Assembly: GCF_002117125.1 (NCBI RefSeq)
Contig: NZ_CP019344.1
Span: forward strand, 558,001-622,000
From: Nonlabens spongiae
Lineage (GTDB): Bacteria; Bacteroidota; Bacteroidia; Flavobacteriales; Flavobacteriaceae
Reading direction: 5' to 3'
Length of the DNA: 64,000 bases
Part shown: positions 17,545 through 26,188 of the stretch, piece after piece
Numbering within the stretch: position 1 is the stretch's first letter
Layout: the number at the start of each line of letters is the position of its first letter
Position numbers and translations under genes: made by a program
The notes under the pieces: model-generated
The model's database searches: none
Seen by the model: only the letters and a program-made list of their open reading frames with translations
What the model was told of the DNA's origin: nothing

Positions 17545-18755
17545 TTCTTGAGTTTTGTAATCACCTGGGTAGGTGAGTGCAACGTTCTATGTACAGGACA
17601 TTTATCAGCAATTTGCAAGAGTTTGTCTATTTGATTTTGTGATAAATCGCCTTCAAAGGAAATTTCACGTGTGAAAGTGTCGATTTTAGATTTAGGATCC
17701 TCGCAGTTCTCGCAATCTTGCTCATGGTCTTTACCGTAAGAAACATCACACTGAACATTTTCAACCTGCCATTTTTTACGTCGCGCATACATTTGAATCG
17801 TCATTACAGTACATGCTGCAAGTCCAGACGACAGTAAATCATAAGGGGTAGGTCCAAAGTCATTGCCTCCAAAATCAATAGGCTCGTCAGCTAGAAAGTA
17901 GTGACTCCCAGCTTTAATCTGGGTTGTAAACAGCTCTTTATTATCCAGCTGTGCCGCAACTTGATGATTTGTGCTGATCTGTTTGGTTTCTGGTATTTCA
18001 AGATATCTAGAAGCCCACTGGGCTATCACTTTACCTATGTACCTAGAGTCCGCTTTATCAGTAAGTAGGTGGTCAGCGCCATCTAGACTCACAAAACTTT
18101 TAGGATGCATCGCAGCCAGATAGAGCTTTTCTGCGTGATGAATTCCTACTGTTTTATCTTGAGGTGAGTGTGCTATAAGAATAGGTTTTCTAATAGCTCG
18201 CAGGTTATCGGTTACCATCTGTTCATTGAGATCATGTAGAAATTGACTTTTGATTTTAAAAGGTCTGCCGCTTAGTTGAACTACAGATTCACCTTCGGTT
18301 TTGATGGTGTCTAGTTGGTCTGCAAACAAATGTTTTACATGCTTGGTATCGCTAGGGGTGCCTATAGTGGCGATGGCTTTGATGGATTTCGCTTTCGCGG
18401 AAGCGTAAATAGCAGCAGCACCTCCCAGGCTATGACCTATAAGAAGGGTAGGAGCTTTATACTCTTGAGTAAGATGGTCGATAGCTGCTACCAGATCTTC
18501 TACATTTCCAGAAAAATTTGTGTCGGCAAAATCGCCCTCTGAATCACCGAGACCTGTAAAATCAAATCTCAAGACTCCATATCCAGCGGTGGTCAGCGCT
18601 CTCGTTATATTTCGGGTGGCATGAAAATTTTTGCTGCAGGTAAAACAATGCGCAAAAACGGCGTAGTTATGAGGCCTACTATTTACGGGCAGCTCAAGAC
18701 GGCCGCTTAACTGATAACCAGCGCTGTTCACAAATTCTATTTTTTCAACCTTCAT
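17541..18755 (-). CDS. Alpha/beta hydrolase fused to an OsmC-family domain
   Basis: A 404-residue two-domain protein. The N-terminal alpha/beta hydrolase (about residues 1-255) has the nucleophile motif GHSLGG. The C-terminal OsmC-like peroxidase domain (about 265-404) has one conserved Cys in AACTVMT and the other in CPVH. OsmC proteins reduce organic hydroperoxides through such a Cys pair, so the fusion suggests coupled hydrolysis and peroxide detoxification. The start at MKVEK (18755) is chosen over an ATG seven codons upstream. The imperfect palindrome at 18390-18405 is translated as ASAKA after GGAAAIY. Confidence 0.9.
   Translation of the reverse strand: MKVEKIEFVNSAGYQLSGRLELPVNSRPHNYAVFAHCFTCSKNFHATRNITRALTTAGYGVLRFDFTGLGDSEGDFADTNFSGNVEDLVAAIDHLTQEYKAPTLLIGHSLGGAAAIYASAKAKSIKAIATIGTPSDTKHVKHLFADQLDTIKTEGESVVQLSGRPFKIKSQFLHDLNEQMVTDNLRAIRKPILIAHSPQDKTVGIHHAEKLYLAAMHPKSFVSLDGADHLLTDKADSRYIGKVIAQWASRYLEIPETKQISTNHQVAAQLDNKELFTTQIKAGSHYFLADEPIDFGGNDFGPTPYDLLSSGLAACTVMTIQMYARRKKWQVENVQCDVSYGKDHEQDCENCEDPKSKIDTFTREISFEGDLSQNQIDKLLQIADKCPVHRTLHSPTQVITKLKK
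18390..18405. repeat. Palindrome, one-mismatch copy in the hydrolase-OsmC gene
   Basis: CGCTTTCGCGGAAGCG differs from the consensus at one base. It is read on the minus strand as ASAKA, the mismatch turning Phe into Ser. Confidence 0.85.
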
Positions 18756-18848
18756 ATGCTTTTTTGTTTTCAGCATAAAGGTAAAGGGAATTAAACGTAT
18801 TTTGCAGATTGTAGAACTAGTTTACTTATACTTTACACTTATAGTAAT

Positions 18849-19376
18849 ATGAAATATTTCCTCTATTTGCTGATAGTTTTATCGACGATTGCCTGTGGAA
18901 ACTCGCAAGAAAATGACCAAAAGGAAAATAAAGAATCTGACCTGACCACCTTTTACTTCTTAAGACATGCTGAGAAACAAGCCGGCAATGATCCCGAGTT
19001 GAATGAGAAAGGCGAGAAGCGGGCAGAGCAGTGGGTGGAGTATTTCTTCCTTAAGGATGTGGATCACGTCATGTCATCTGACTTTAAACGCACTAAAGCC
19101 ACCGCAGCACCGCTAGCGCAATCTAAAAAACTTGATGTTGAAACTTATGATGTGCGATCGCTAGATGGAGACCAATTACTAGAAAAATATCGAGGTAAAA
19201 CGGTGGTATTATTTGGCCATTCAAATACTATTGGAACATATGCAAACCAGCTGCAGAATGATGAGAAGTTTGACGACCTCAACGAGAGCGATTACGATCA
19301 TTTTTATATGGTGACCATAGATAGTAATGGCAACGCACGCGCCGTTAAGGAGGAAACCGATTTCATGGAATTTTAA
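18849..19376 (+). CDS. Histidine-phosphatase (phosphoglycerate-mutase-like) lipoprotein
   Basis: A 175-residue lipoprotein (lipobox ending STIAC, Cys16) with a branch-1 histidine phosphatase fold. The catalytic histidine lies in YFLRHAEKQ, with the second-half motif FGHSNTIG. An RTKATAAPL segment carries the phosphate-binding arginine. It is smaller than housekeeping PGMs and is probably a periplasmic phosphatase of unknown substrate. The next gene starts nine bases after its stop. Confidence 0.85.
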   Translation: MKYFLYLLIVLSTIACGNSQENDQKENKESDLTTFYFLRHAEKQAGNDPELNEKGEKRAEQWVEYFFLKDVDHVMSSDFKRTKATAAPLAQSKKLDVETYDVRSLDGDQLLEKYRGKTVVLFGHSNTIGTYANQLQNDEKFDDLNESDYDHFYMVTIDSNGNARAVKEETDFMEF

Positions 19377-19385
19377 TCTCGCTTA

Positions 19386-19607
19386 ATGCAAGAACAACCT
19401 AACAATCCCCTACACGGTATCAAACTTGCTCAAATGGTTGAGGAGCTAGTGGAACATCACGGCTGGTATGAACTAGGAGGAAGAGTGCGCATTAATGCTT
19501 TCAACACCAACCCTTCTGTCAAATCAGCGCTCAAATTTTTAAGACGTACGCCCTGGGCTCGTGAGAAAGTGGAGCAGGAGTATTTGAAGATGATTGGGAA
19601 GGAGTAA
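19386..19607 (+). CDS. VF530-like (DUF2132) small DNA-binding protein
   Basis: A 73-residue protein beginning [17 protein letters not shown]. It matches the VF530/DUF2132 family, which shows PLHG near the start, GW.EL in the middle and [21 protein letters not shown] towards the end. The fold resembles DNA-binding proteins, but the biological role is unknown. It probably shares a transcript with the upstream phosphatase lipoprotein. Confidence 0.85.
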   Translation: MQEQPNNPLHGIKLAQMVEELVEHHGWYELGGRVRINAFNTNPSVKSALKFLRRTPWAREKVEQEYLKMIGKE

Positions 19608-19608
19608 A

Positions 19609-19775
19609 TCTAAGTGTAAGTCGAAGTTTAAGTTTAAATCTAAACTTAAATTTAAATTCAAACTCAAATTATAGCAGTGAACACCCCCAACCCCCTCGAA
19701 GGGGCATTCTAATAATCAATCCATGAGAATATTCTGAAGTTTCAAGTTCTGCTTCAACTTCGAGTTCAACTTCTC
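19609..19775. repeat. AT-rich period-6 repeat with a C-rich hairpin, convergent gap
   Basis: The gap between two convergent genes holds degenerate AAGTTT/AAATTT units. A near-perfect 13-bp inverted repeat is formed by 19624-19636 and 19641-19653. A C-rich CCCCCAACCCCCTCGAAGGGG hairpin lies near 19684-19704, followed by another run of TTCAACTTC-type units. This is no gene. It may act as a bidirectional terminator. Confidence 0.6.
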
Positions 19776-21126
19776 ACGCTACCACAACCGTTTTGATATT
19801 CACAAATTCTCTGATTCCGAAATGGGAAAGTTCACGGCCATAGCCAGAAATCCCTGTACCGCCGAAAGGTAGTGCTGGGTGACTCGTTACCTTTTCATTG
19901 ATGAATACGGCACCGTCTTTAATACGTTTAGATAGCTCTTCTGCTTTATCAGTGTCTCTTGTGAATATGCTAGCTCCAAGACCGAATGGGCTGTCGTTAA
20001 CCATTTCTATAGCTTCATCTTCTGTATCAAACGTACTTACCGCCATTAATGGCCCGAATGTTTCTTCTCTGAATACGGGCATATCGCTTGTCACACCGGT
20101 TAAAATTGTTGGCTCGAAAAAAGTGTCTTTACGCTTCCCACCGTAATGCAGTTTTGCGCCTTTTTCAATAGATTTATTCATCAACTCTTCAAGCTCCTCA
20201 GCCAGATCCTTGCGTGACATAACACCTATGTAGGTGTCCTCATCTTCAGGATTACCTATTTTAAGCTCTTTTACTTTTTCTGTGAAAAGCTCGACAAATT
20301 TATCCGCAATTGTGGAATGTAGTAATAAGCGCTTCCCAGCGATGCAACTCTGCCCAGTATTTTGGTAACGTGCGGTGATGCAAGTCTCTAGAGCTTGATC
20401 AAAATCTGCATCTTCTAGAACAACTAGTGCATTGTTTCCACCTAATTCAAGAACTGTTTTCTTAATCTCACTACCTGCAGTTCCTGCAACGGCGCTTCCC
20501 GCAGGTTTTGATCCGGTAAGTGTGGCTGCTTTGATAATAGGATTTTTGATGATTTTTTCAATCGGGTCGCTGGACACGGTCAGATTTTGAAAACATCCCT
20601 GATGAAATCCTGCTTCCAGAAATAATTCTTCAATCATTTCAGCACAACCCATTACAGAACTGGCGTGCTTGAGAACACCTACATTTCCTGCCATAAGCGC
20701 AGGAACAATAAAACGCATTACTTGCCAAAAAGGATAATTCCACGGCATTACTGCGAGGATTACCCCAAGAGGCTCATAGCTTACATAGGATTTTTGATAG
20801 TCTGTTTTGATGGATTCTGGAGCGAGATAAGATGCAGCATTTTCTGCATAGTGGTCACAAAGCCAAGCGCATTTTTCTAATTCTGATCGTGACTGTGAGA
20901 TCGGTTTTCCCATTTCTCTAGTCATCTGAAGGGCGTATTTATCTTTATTCTTTTCTAAAAGTTCGCCTACTTTCCTGATCTTCTCTGCACGCTGTTCGTA
21001 ACTCGTTGTTCTCCAGTAATCAAATGTCTTTTGAGCAAGCTCTAGCTTTTCTTGAATCTGGTCTGAGGTAAGCTCTTTATATTGCTTAAGTTCTTTGCCG
21101 GTATACGGATTTACGGTAGTGATCAT
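19774..21126 (-). CDS. NAD(P)-dependent aldehyde dehydrogenase, succinate-semialdehyde type
   Basis: A 450-residue aldehyde dehydrogenase. The catalytic Cys lies in NTGQSCIAGKR and the general-base Glu in LELGG. VMPWNYPFWQ and the TLTGSKPAG cofactor segment are also present. The sequence is closest in pattern to the short NAD-dependent succinate-semialdehyde dehydrogenases (Sad/GabD type, about 455 residues), with ISGYGRELSHFGIREFVN at the C-terminus. The substrate is not provable from sequence. No GABA aminotransferase or transporter lies nearby. Confidence 0.85.
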   Translation of the reverse strand: MITTVNPYTGKELKQYKELTSDQIQEKLELAQKTFDYWRTTSYEQRAEKIRKVGELLEKNKDKYALQMTREMGKPISQSRSELEKCAWLCDHYAENAASYLAPESIKTDYQKSYVSYEPLGVILAVMPWNYPFWQVMRFIVPALMAGNVGVLKHASSVMGCAEMIEELFLEAGFHQGCFQNLTVSSDPIEKIIKNPIIKAATLTGSKPAGSAVAGTAGSEIKKTVLELGGNNALVVLEDADFDQALETCITARYQNTGQSCIAGKRLLLHSTIADKFVELFTEKVKELKIGNPEDEDTYIGVMSRKDLAEELEELMNKSIEKGAKLHYGGKRKDTFFEPTILTGVTSDMPVFREETFGPLMAVSTFDTEDEAIEMVNDSPFGLGASIFTRDTDKAEELSKRIKDGAVFINEKVTSHPALPFGGTGISGYGRELSHFGIREFVNIKTVVVA

Positions 21127-21187
21127 TCTTTTTGTTTAAAGATAAGCACCTGCTGTAAGCTCTAAAATTGTTTTGGAATGGTTTAAC

Positions 21188-21754
21188 TTACTTCTCGTGA
21201 GTATTATGAAACAAAGCGATCGCTTTTATATAATTTTCAGCTCCAGTTTTAGTCAAGTCATAAATAAACTCAGGATGTTCAGGATGGTGAACTTTCATCC
21301 AGCTGATCAAAGAATCCCTTTTTGCAGACCAATGATTCCAATCTACGTCACCGTAACTAGTGAAGTCAATTTTTGAGATTTTCTGATCTATGAGGTGTAT
21401 TTGTTGCTCTGTAACAAGCGGATTGTTTTCTAGAAACTTCAATCTGTCAGATGTTGTTTCTAACCTAATTTCAACTAGGTCATCTACAGATTTTATATTT
21501 AAGACCTTGTAACGAGGATTAAAAACGGAATCCCATTGGAAATAGTCATAGTAGGTATCTCTTGATAGCTTGACGGTTTGGTTTCCTTCAATGAAATGTA
21601 GGCTATCAGCTACATATCTTCTGACTTGATCAAAATTTCCCTCATTCAAAGAGGAATAATAGTTACTTACAATCTCTTCGTTACTGCGTTGCGTATTGCA
21701 ATTACAAAACGATAGAGCAAGGGTATAAAATAAGAGTTTATTTATTAACCTCAT
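21188..21754 (-). CDS. Lipoprotein with SnoaL/NTF2-like features
   Basis: I do not recognise a named family. The 188-residue product begins with a signal peptide whose lipobox lies at SFCNC, so it is probably an outer-membrane or periplasmic lipoprotein. Residues 25-80 (IVSNYYSSLNEGNFDQVRRY onwards) read like an NTF2/SnoaL fold, with a small alpha-beta cone. It starts four bases after the purC stop, so the two share a transcript. Confidence 0.55.
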   Translation of the reverse strand: MRLINKLLFYTLALSFCNCNTQRSNEEIVSNYYSSLNEGNFDQVRRYVADSLHFIEGNQTVKLSRDTYYDYFQWDSVFNPRYKVLNIKSVDDLVEIRLETTSDRLKFLENNPLVTEQQIHLIDQKISKIDFTSYGDVDWNHWSAKRDSLISWMKVHHPEHPEFIYDLTKTGAENYIKAIALFHNTHEK

Positions 21755-21758
21755 ACAG

Positions 21759-22730
21759 CTAATGGTTAGCTTTCAGCCAGTTTTCCACATTATTCTGGAT
21801 GCGAGAGTGTATGTTTTGAGTTTCCGTCCCGATAGCTATCGGGATCGCGAAAGCGAGACCCGTAATCTGCTCATACAGTTCTTGATAGCGCTTGCTCACG
21901 GTTTCAATATAGTCGTCGCTCATTTCTGGGAGCACCTGACCCTCTTTTCCCTGAAATCCGTGGCTGATCAACCATTGTCGCACAAATTCCTTACTCAATT
22001 GCTTTTGGGGTTCACCGGCATCCTGGCGTTGCTGATAACCATCTGCATAAAAGTATCGAGAGGAGTCTGGAGTGTGGATCTCGTCTATGAGAACGATTGT
22101 ACCGTCTGCGGTTTTTCCGAATTCATATTTGGTATCGACTAAGATCAAACCGCGTTTTGCAGCGATCTCAGTACCACGTTGAAACAGCTGGCGAGTGTAC
22201 TTCTCCAAAACCTGATAATCTTCCTCACTGACAATCCCACGAGATAGAATATCTTCACGTGAGATGTCCTCGTCGTGATCGCCCATTTCTGCTTTGGTAG
22301 CTGGTGTGATGATAGGTTCAGGGAATTTGTCGTTTTCCTTCATCCCATCAGGCATGGAGACGCCGCAAAGGGTTCTTTTACCCGCTTTGTATTCACGGGC
22401 TGCATGTCCAGAAAGGTAACCTCTTATGACCATTTCTACTTTGAAGGGCACACACTTGTGACCTATGCTCACGTTAGGATCTGGAGTGGCGATGAGCCAA
22501 TTGGGAACGAGATCTTCCGTGTCGCGCATCATTTGCGTGGCGATCTGGTTCAAGATCTGACCTTTATAGGGAATCCCTTTAGGCATCACCACGTCAAAGG
22601 CGCTTAACCGATCACTCGCCACCATCACAAGTAGATCGTTTTCAAGAGAATATACATCTCTTACTTTTCCTTTATAGACGTGGGTCTGACCGGTAAAATT
22701 AAAGTCGGTTTTTGTTATGGTGTTGCTCAT
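21759..22730 (-). CDS. purC: Phosphoribosylaminoimidazole-succinocarboxamide synthase
   Basis: PurC catalyses the ATP-dependent joining of CAIR and aspartate in purine synthesis. The protein shows [40 protein letters not shown] and [13 protein letters not shown], the typical substrate and ATP sites of the long-type SAICAR synthetase. Its length (323 residues) is near normal. Between residues 295 and 310 lies [13 protein letters not shown], which replaces the usual C-terminal linker. It is encoded by a remnant palindrome interrupted by a second hairpin (21827-21854). The enzyme core is unaffected, so the gene should be functional. Confidence 0.94.
   Translation of the reverse strand: MSNTITKTDFNFTGQTHVYKGKVRDVYSLENDLLVMVASDRLSAFDVVMPKGIPYKGQILNQIATQMMRDTEDLVPNWLIATPDPNVSIGHKCVPFKVEMVIRGYLSGHAAREYKAGKRTLCGVSMPDGMKENDKFPEPIITPATKAEMGDHDEDISREDILSRGIVSEEDYQVLEKYTRQLFQRGTEIAAKRGLILVDTKYEFGKTADGTIVLIDEIHTPDSSRYFYADGYQQRQDAGEPQKQLSKEFVRQWLISHGFQGKEGQVLPEMSDDYIETVSKRYQELYEQITGLAFAIPIAIGTETQNIHSRIQNNVENWLKANH
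21827..21854. repeat. Hairpin TCCCGATAGCTATCGGGA nested in a truncated palindrome (purC)
   Basis: An 18-bp perfect inverted repeat is directly followed by CGCGAAAGCGAGA, the right half of the common palindrome. The left flank GTTTCCG also matches the common palindrome's flank. Both halves are in frame within purC. Confidence 0.85.
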
Positions 22731-22829
22731 GATTTTGATCTATGCTACAAAAATCATGAAAACAAATCATTCCTAGGAAAGTAGGCAGTGCTTTTTAATC
22801 AAAAAGTTATTGACGCGTGTCAAAAGTTT

Positions 22830-23381
22830 TTAGTCAACAAGTCTTAATTCGCCTTCAAAGTCTATACTAAATGATTGCTGTAGATCATCTGCGGTTCCAG
22901 AGCCGGTAATACGGTACCTATTATTTCCCGTTGAGGTTAACTCAATAGTTCCTTGAAAAACTTCGTCTTCAATAGAGCCGACAAAGGAACTTGTATTATA
23001 GTCAGTTGCAAATATTAAATGGACAGTATTAGGCATATTGTTAGTAGCATCCAGGTTATAAGTTCCTACAGTCAAATCATTACTCGAACTTGAATAAAAT
23101 AATAAGCTGACCACATCCCCCATTCCGACTAATTCACCAGATGCTGAATTCAAACTCAAACCATCACCGACTAAAATCACATGGGTCATGAATAAATTAG
23201 GTGCATCTTCAATAATTCCAGAACGAAAGCCAGAGCTGAGTCCATAACTATCGCTGCCCACGGTAAATTCATTTGAAGACGGGTCGGGATTTGAAGAAGG
23301 CGGATTGTCATCATCTGAGGTGCATCCTGAAAGAGATACAGCTACAGCTATAAATAGGGTTAGGTAAAGATTTTTGATCAT
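22830..23381 (-). CDS. Hypothetical lipoprotein
   Basis: A 183-residue protein with a lipoprotein signal (Cys after SLSG). The linker DDDNPPSSNPDPSSN lies just behind it, and the rest is beta-rich. No named family is recognised. Similar short Bacteroidota lipoproteins with an acidic Pro-Ser linker are common and usually uncharacterised. It lies ten bases from the end of the gene upstream on the same strand, so the two are likely cotranscribed. Confidence 0.6.
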   Translation of the reverse strand: MIKNLYLTLFIAVAVSLSGCTSDDDNPPSSNPDPSSNEFTVGSDSYGLSSGFRSGIIEDAPNLFMTHVILVGDGLSLNSASGELVGMGDVVSLLFYSSSSNDLTVGTYNLDATNNMPNTVHLIFATDYNTSSFVGSIEDEVFQGTIELTSTGNNRYRITGSGTADDLQQSFSIDFEGELRLVD

Positions 23382-23391
23382 TTCAAATTAT

Positions 23392-23820
23392 TTAATAAGG
23401 TTCTGCGTTTTCATAATCTTCTTCAGTAAAACGCCAATAAAAATTATTGTTACTGGGATCGTCTTCCCATTCATCGCTAAAAAAGATGGAGTCAGCAACA
23501 AATCCTTGTTCTTCCTGAGCTATTCTATAACTTAACTTACGCAAATTATCAAACATCACAACAATAGAATCAACTCGATAAGCCTCAGTTACGGTCGGAA
23601 TTCTAACATCCGTTTTACAACTTTCGGCAAGTACGCCAACTCCATTTTTAACATAAGTATTTTCAAGAAAGGCTCCAGCAGAGTTTATTCTATATTGCTC
23701 CATGACGACTGATCGATCCGTATCATTGATAAAAAGGTAACAAAATTTTTTCGGTTCACTTTCTCTAACACAATTTGTAAAGAAGCTTGATAGCGCGATA
23801 ATAATTAAGGTTTTTTTCAT
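23392..23820 (-). CDS. Hypothetical lipoprotein
   Basis: A 142-residue protein with a signal peptide ending at SFFTNC, so probably lipid-modified. The mature part is acidic and contains FINDTDRSVVMEQYRI and a FYWRFTEEDYENAEPY tail. I recognise no family. It lies just upstream of the 22830-23381 lipoprotein gene on the same strand and may form a two-gene unit with it. Confidence 0.6.
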   Translation of the reverse strand: MKKTLIIIALSSFFTNCVRESEPKKFCYLFINDTDRSVVMEQYRINSAGAFLENTYVKNGVGVLAESCKTDVRIPTVTEAYRVDSIVVMFDNLRKLSYRIAQEEQGFVADSIFFSDEWEDDPSNNNFYWRFTEEDYENAEPY

Positions 23821-23890
23821 CGTATTATTGAACGGATGGAATAAACAGATTGGTTAAATATTAAATATACAAAAAATGATAAGACTCTGA

Positions 23891-23926
23891 GAAAAAAAAG
23901 CCTTTCCCTAATTAAGAGAAAGGCTT
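23891..23926 (-). terminator. Terminator of dps
   Basis: A perfect 9-bp stem (23898-23906 with 23918-23926) is followed on the minus strand by a run of eight T. It sits 25 bases after the dps stop. Confidence 0.85.
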
Positions 23927-23950
23927 GATATAATTTAAAAAAATATATGA

Positions 23951-24442
23951 TTACAAAGCGCTGCGCTTCTCTTCTGTCTTCATTCTCCAGGCATCCAGCA
24001 TCCAGCTTACAGTCTCTAATTCTCTGATGTAGGCTCCTATTAAATCGATGGTTCCTTCATCATCTGCTTTTTCAGCTACCTCCACCACTTTAGACATTTG
24101 CTTTAAGATATGTCCGTGATCTTCAAGTAGGTTGTTTACCATTTCAACATCGGTAAGGTCAGATTTAGTCTCCTTGATGTTTGAAATTTCTAGATAATCG
24201 CTGTAATTTGATGCGGGCTGATAACGCAGGGTTAGTATACGCTCTGCGATTTCGTCAATTTTAAGAACAGCATCGTCATATAATTCCTCAAATTTCTCAT
24301 GCAAATCAAAAAACGCGTGCCCTACCACATTCCAGTGATAATTACGCAATTTCTGATAATACAGGTGGTAGTCAGCTAGAAGAATATTAAGTTCCTTGCT
24401 AGTGTCTTTAGCCTTTTCTAAATCAAAATTCAGATAATTCAT
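23951..24442 (-). CDS. dps: Dps-family ferritin-like DNA-protection protein
   Basis: Dps dodecamers store iron with hydrogen peroxide as oxidant and can coat DNA in stationary phase. The 163-residue protein has the NYHWNVVGHAFFDLHEKFEELYDD segment that holds the intersubunit ferroxidase ligands (His and Glu/Asp). A C-terminal helix bundle contains WMLDAWRMK. No extended Lys tail is present, so DNA binding may be weak. A 43-codon ORF ends two bases before its start, and a strong terminator follows. Confidence 0.92.
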   Translation of the reverse strand: MNYLNFDLEKAKDTSKELNILLADYHLYYQKLRNYHWNVVGHAFFDLHEKFEELYDDAVLKIDEIAERILTLRYQPASNYSDYLEISNIKETKSDLTDVEMVNNLLEDHGHILKQMSKVVEVAEKADDEGTIDLIGAYIRELETVSWMLDAWRMKTEEKRSAL

Positions 24443-24444
24443 AT

Positions 24445-24576
24445 TTACTTTTCTTTCTTTTTTTCTTTATCGGTTAATGTTTTTGACTCTAGGTCAAAAT
24501 CCTTATTCTTATTGGTTTTAGCCATATTTCCAAGAGGTTGATCCTGCTCGGTTTTTCTTTCAAATTTCCTTTCCAT
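24445..24576 (-). CDS. 43-residue highly charged small protein before dps
   Basis: A complete short frame runs from ATG at 24576 to TAA at 24445. The product is very rich in Lys, Glu and Asp, starting MERKFERKTEQDQPLGNMAK and ending in a KEKKKEK run. It stops two bases before the dps ATG, the spacing expected for translational coupling. I know of no family. A chance frame of this size is possible, but its position and charge pattern make a real gene more likely than not. Confidence 0.5.
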   Translation of the reverse strand: MERKFERKTEQDQPLGNMAKTNKNKDFDLESKTLTDKEKKKEK

Positions 24577-24673
24577 AACAATTTTTTATAAAGATACCGC
24601 CCAGTGCAGGTTGTCTTTTTAAAAATCAAGTTAAATGATGTTTAAAGGGTTTAACAATTGGTTTTCTCTATAG

Positions 24674-25546
24674 CTAATCTGCAATTACAAAAAATCGTTC
24701 CCAGTCTTTACCGACCTTTTTCCAGAGTAAAGGTGCAAATCCCCTCTCAATGCTTTTTTTAACTTCTAGCAGTATTTCAGAAAAATTGAACGCCTGGCTC
24801 TCGATCTCAAAAGGATTCATTTTCCACTGATGTTTGTGTGGTATGAAATAGAGAGTGTCGTTTTGTGTTTCCGCTTTCGCGAAAGCGGAATAATTCAAAT
24901 AATATCCCTTGATACAGGCTTTATTGATCCATTTGAAGTTATGGTTCCAGAGGTCACACGGAATAAATACCTGAGCCAAAAAGCAAACTTTTTGTTCAAC
25001 GGCATCAACATCAATATCGTTTTTCTCAAGGATACTCTTGGTTTCTGGACGATAGAGCAGAGGCAACTGGTGCGTCTTGAGCCGATTGATTTTCTTAAGC
25101 AAGTAATCCCGACGATTGGGTCCTTCATAGCAGGACAATTCATACCGCGCTTCTTGAGTTGAAGTTTTCTCACAGGCGAGCCTCTTTGTAGGATCGTAAA
25201 TGTAAAATTTATAAACCAGCTCAATATGGAAAATTCTTCTCGAAGTATTATGCTGGACTATAAAATCCAATTCGCCCAAAGTGGTCTTACCTCTAAAAAC
25301 TTGAATATTGGATAGGAGACAATTGTAATTTGAGGATTGGTCCACACAGAATTTAAAATAAAATTCTGCACGCTTGCCCAAAACAGTTCCATGAGGAATG
25401 TCAGGTAAGGTAAGGGCTCCTTCTTTTAAATCGTGCTGATCAAAACGAAGTTTATCTAAATAAAACTGATTCAGGCCTAGAAGCTTACCTTTCCAAAGGT
25501 TAGGGGTATTGTAAAAAGCTCTTAAGCGCTGGTAGCCGTCTTGCAT
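24674..25546 (-). CDS. DUF1853 family protein
   Basis: A 290-residue protein of the DUF1853 family, seen from GELDFIVQHNTSRRIFHIELVYKFYIYDP. It resembles a nuclease-like core of the PD-(D/E)XK type, but catalysis is unproven. Its start abuts the wbqC stop (25547), so it belongs to the operon of housekeeping genes ending here. The palindrome at 24872-24887 is translated as AFAKA in a C-terminal loop (NYSAFAKAETQND), probably outside the core. Confidence 0.8.
   Translation of the reverse strand: MQDGYQRLRAFYNTPNLWKGKLLGLNQFYLDKLRFDQHDLKEGALTLPDIPHGTVLGKRAEFYFKFCVDQSSNYNCLLSNIQVFRGKTTLGELDFIVQHNTSRRIFHIELVYKFYIYDPTKRLACEKTSTQEARYELSCYEGPNRRDYLLKKINRLKTHQLPLLYRPETKSILEKNDIDVDAVEQKVCFLAQVFIPCDLWNHNFKWINKACIKGYYLNYSAFAKAETQNDTLYFIPHKHQWKMNPFEIESQAFNFSEILLEVKKSIERGFAPLLWKKVGKDWERFFVIAD
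24872..24887. repeat. Palindrome, exact copy in the DUF1853 gene
   Basis: An exact 16-bp copy, translated as AFAKA in a predicted surface loop of the DUF1853 protein. Confidence 0.95.
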
Positions 25547-26167
25547 TTATGAGTGTCGCAATCTCTTGTTCTGGCTCTTAAGATAAGCAATACTGCTGGG
25601 ACCCAGATTGAATAAAAGATCGAGACCACAAAGCGGTTGCAGAAAACCATACTTCTCCCGAAAAACCTGAATATAGTGATCAACGCTGTACAGCGGTTTT
25701 CCTTTGGCTTTGATTAGGTTGTTTGCGAGAGCATCATTTTTGAAGGCTGTAGTTTCCTCAAAATTTAATTCAAGTGACATGTTTCTTATCAGAAAGTCAA
25801 ATGTTTTTAAATTCCAGTGGTAAAGCAGTTCAGGTATTTCGCTGAATAATTTCTCAAGATCATCTTGGTAATACTGATAAAAGGGACTTGAATTATAGGC
25901 GCTGTGGATACTTTTCAGGTGATTATCGGCCCATGGTTCGCTATAATCAATTTGTACCTCTTTATACGGAATAGAAAAACCCTTGCCTGTGTGAACTACC
26001 GGTACATTGAGCGCCAGCCTTCCATTTGCTCCCGCGATATAGCAGCGGTTTCGATAGGTTTGTTTCACATAGTTTCCATGACCTTCCCAAATTATCGTTT
26101 GGGCTGAGTAGGCAAAACTCAATGTGATAACATCGCTGAAGTAGGAGGGATAAAGAACCACTTTCAA
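25547..26167 (-). CDS. WbqC-like family protein
   Basis: A 206-residue protein of the WbqC family, seen in the IIWEGHGNYVKQTYRNRCYI start and NVPVVHTGKGFSIPYKEVQIDY. WbqC-like proteins occur in polysaccharide loci and in the conserved flavobacterial lepB neighbourhood. The biochemical role is unknown. It lies 21 bases downstream of lepB and directly abuts the DUF1853 gene. Confidence 0.8.
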   Translation of the reverse strand: MKVVLYPSYFSDVITLSFAYSAQTIIWEGHGNYVKQTYRNRCYIAGANGRLALNVPVVHTGKGFSIPYKEVQIDYSEPWADNHLKSIHSAYNSSPFYQYYQDDLEKLFSEIPELLYHWNLKTFDFLIRNMSLELNFEETTAFKNDALANNLIKAKGKPLYSVDHYIQVFREKYGFLQPLCGLDLLFNLGPSSIAYLKSQNKRLRHS

Positions 26168-26188
26168 TCTAACTTACGTAAGCTATAA

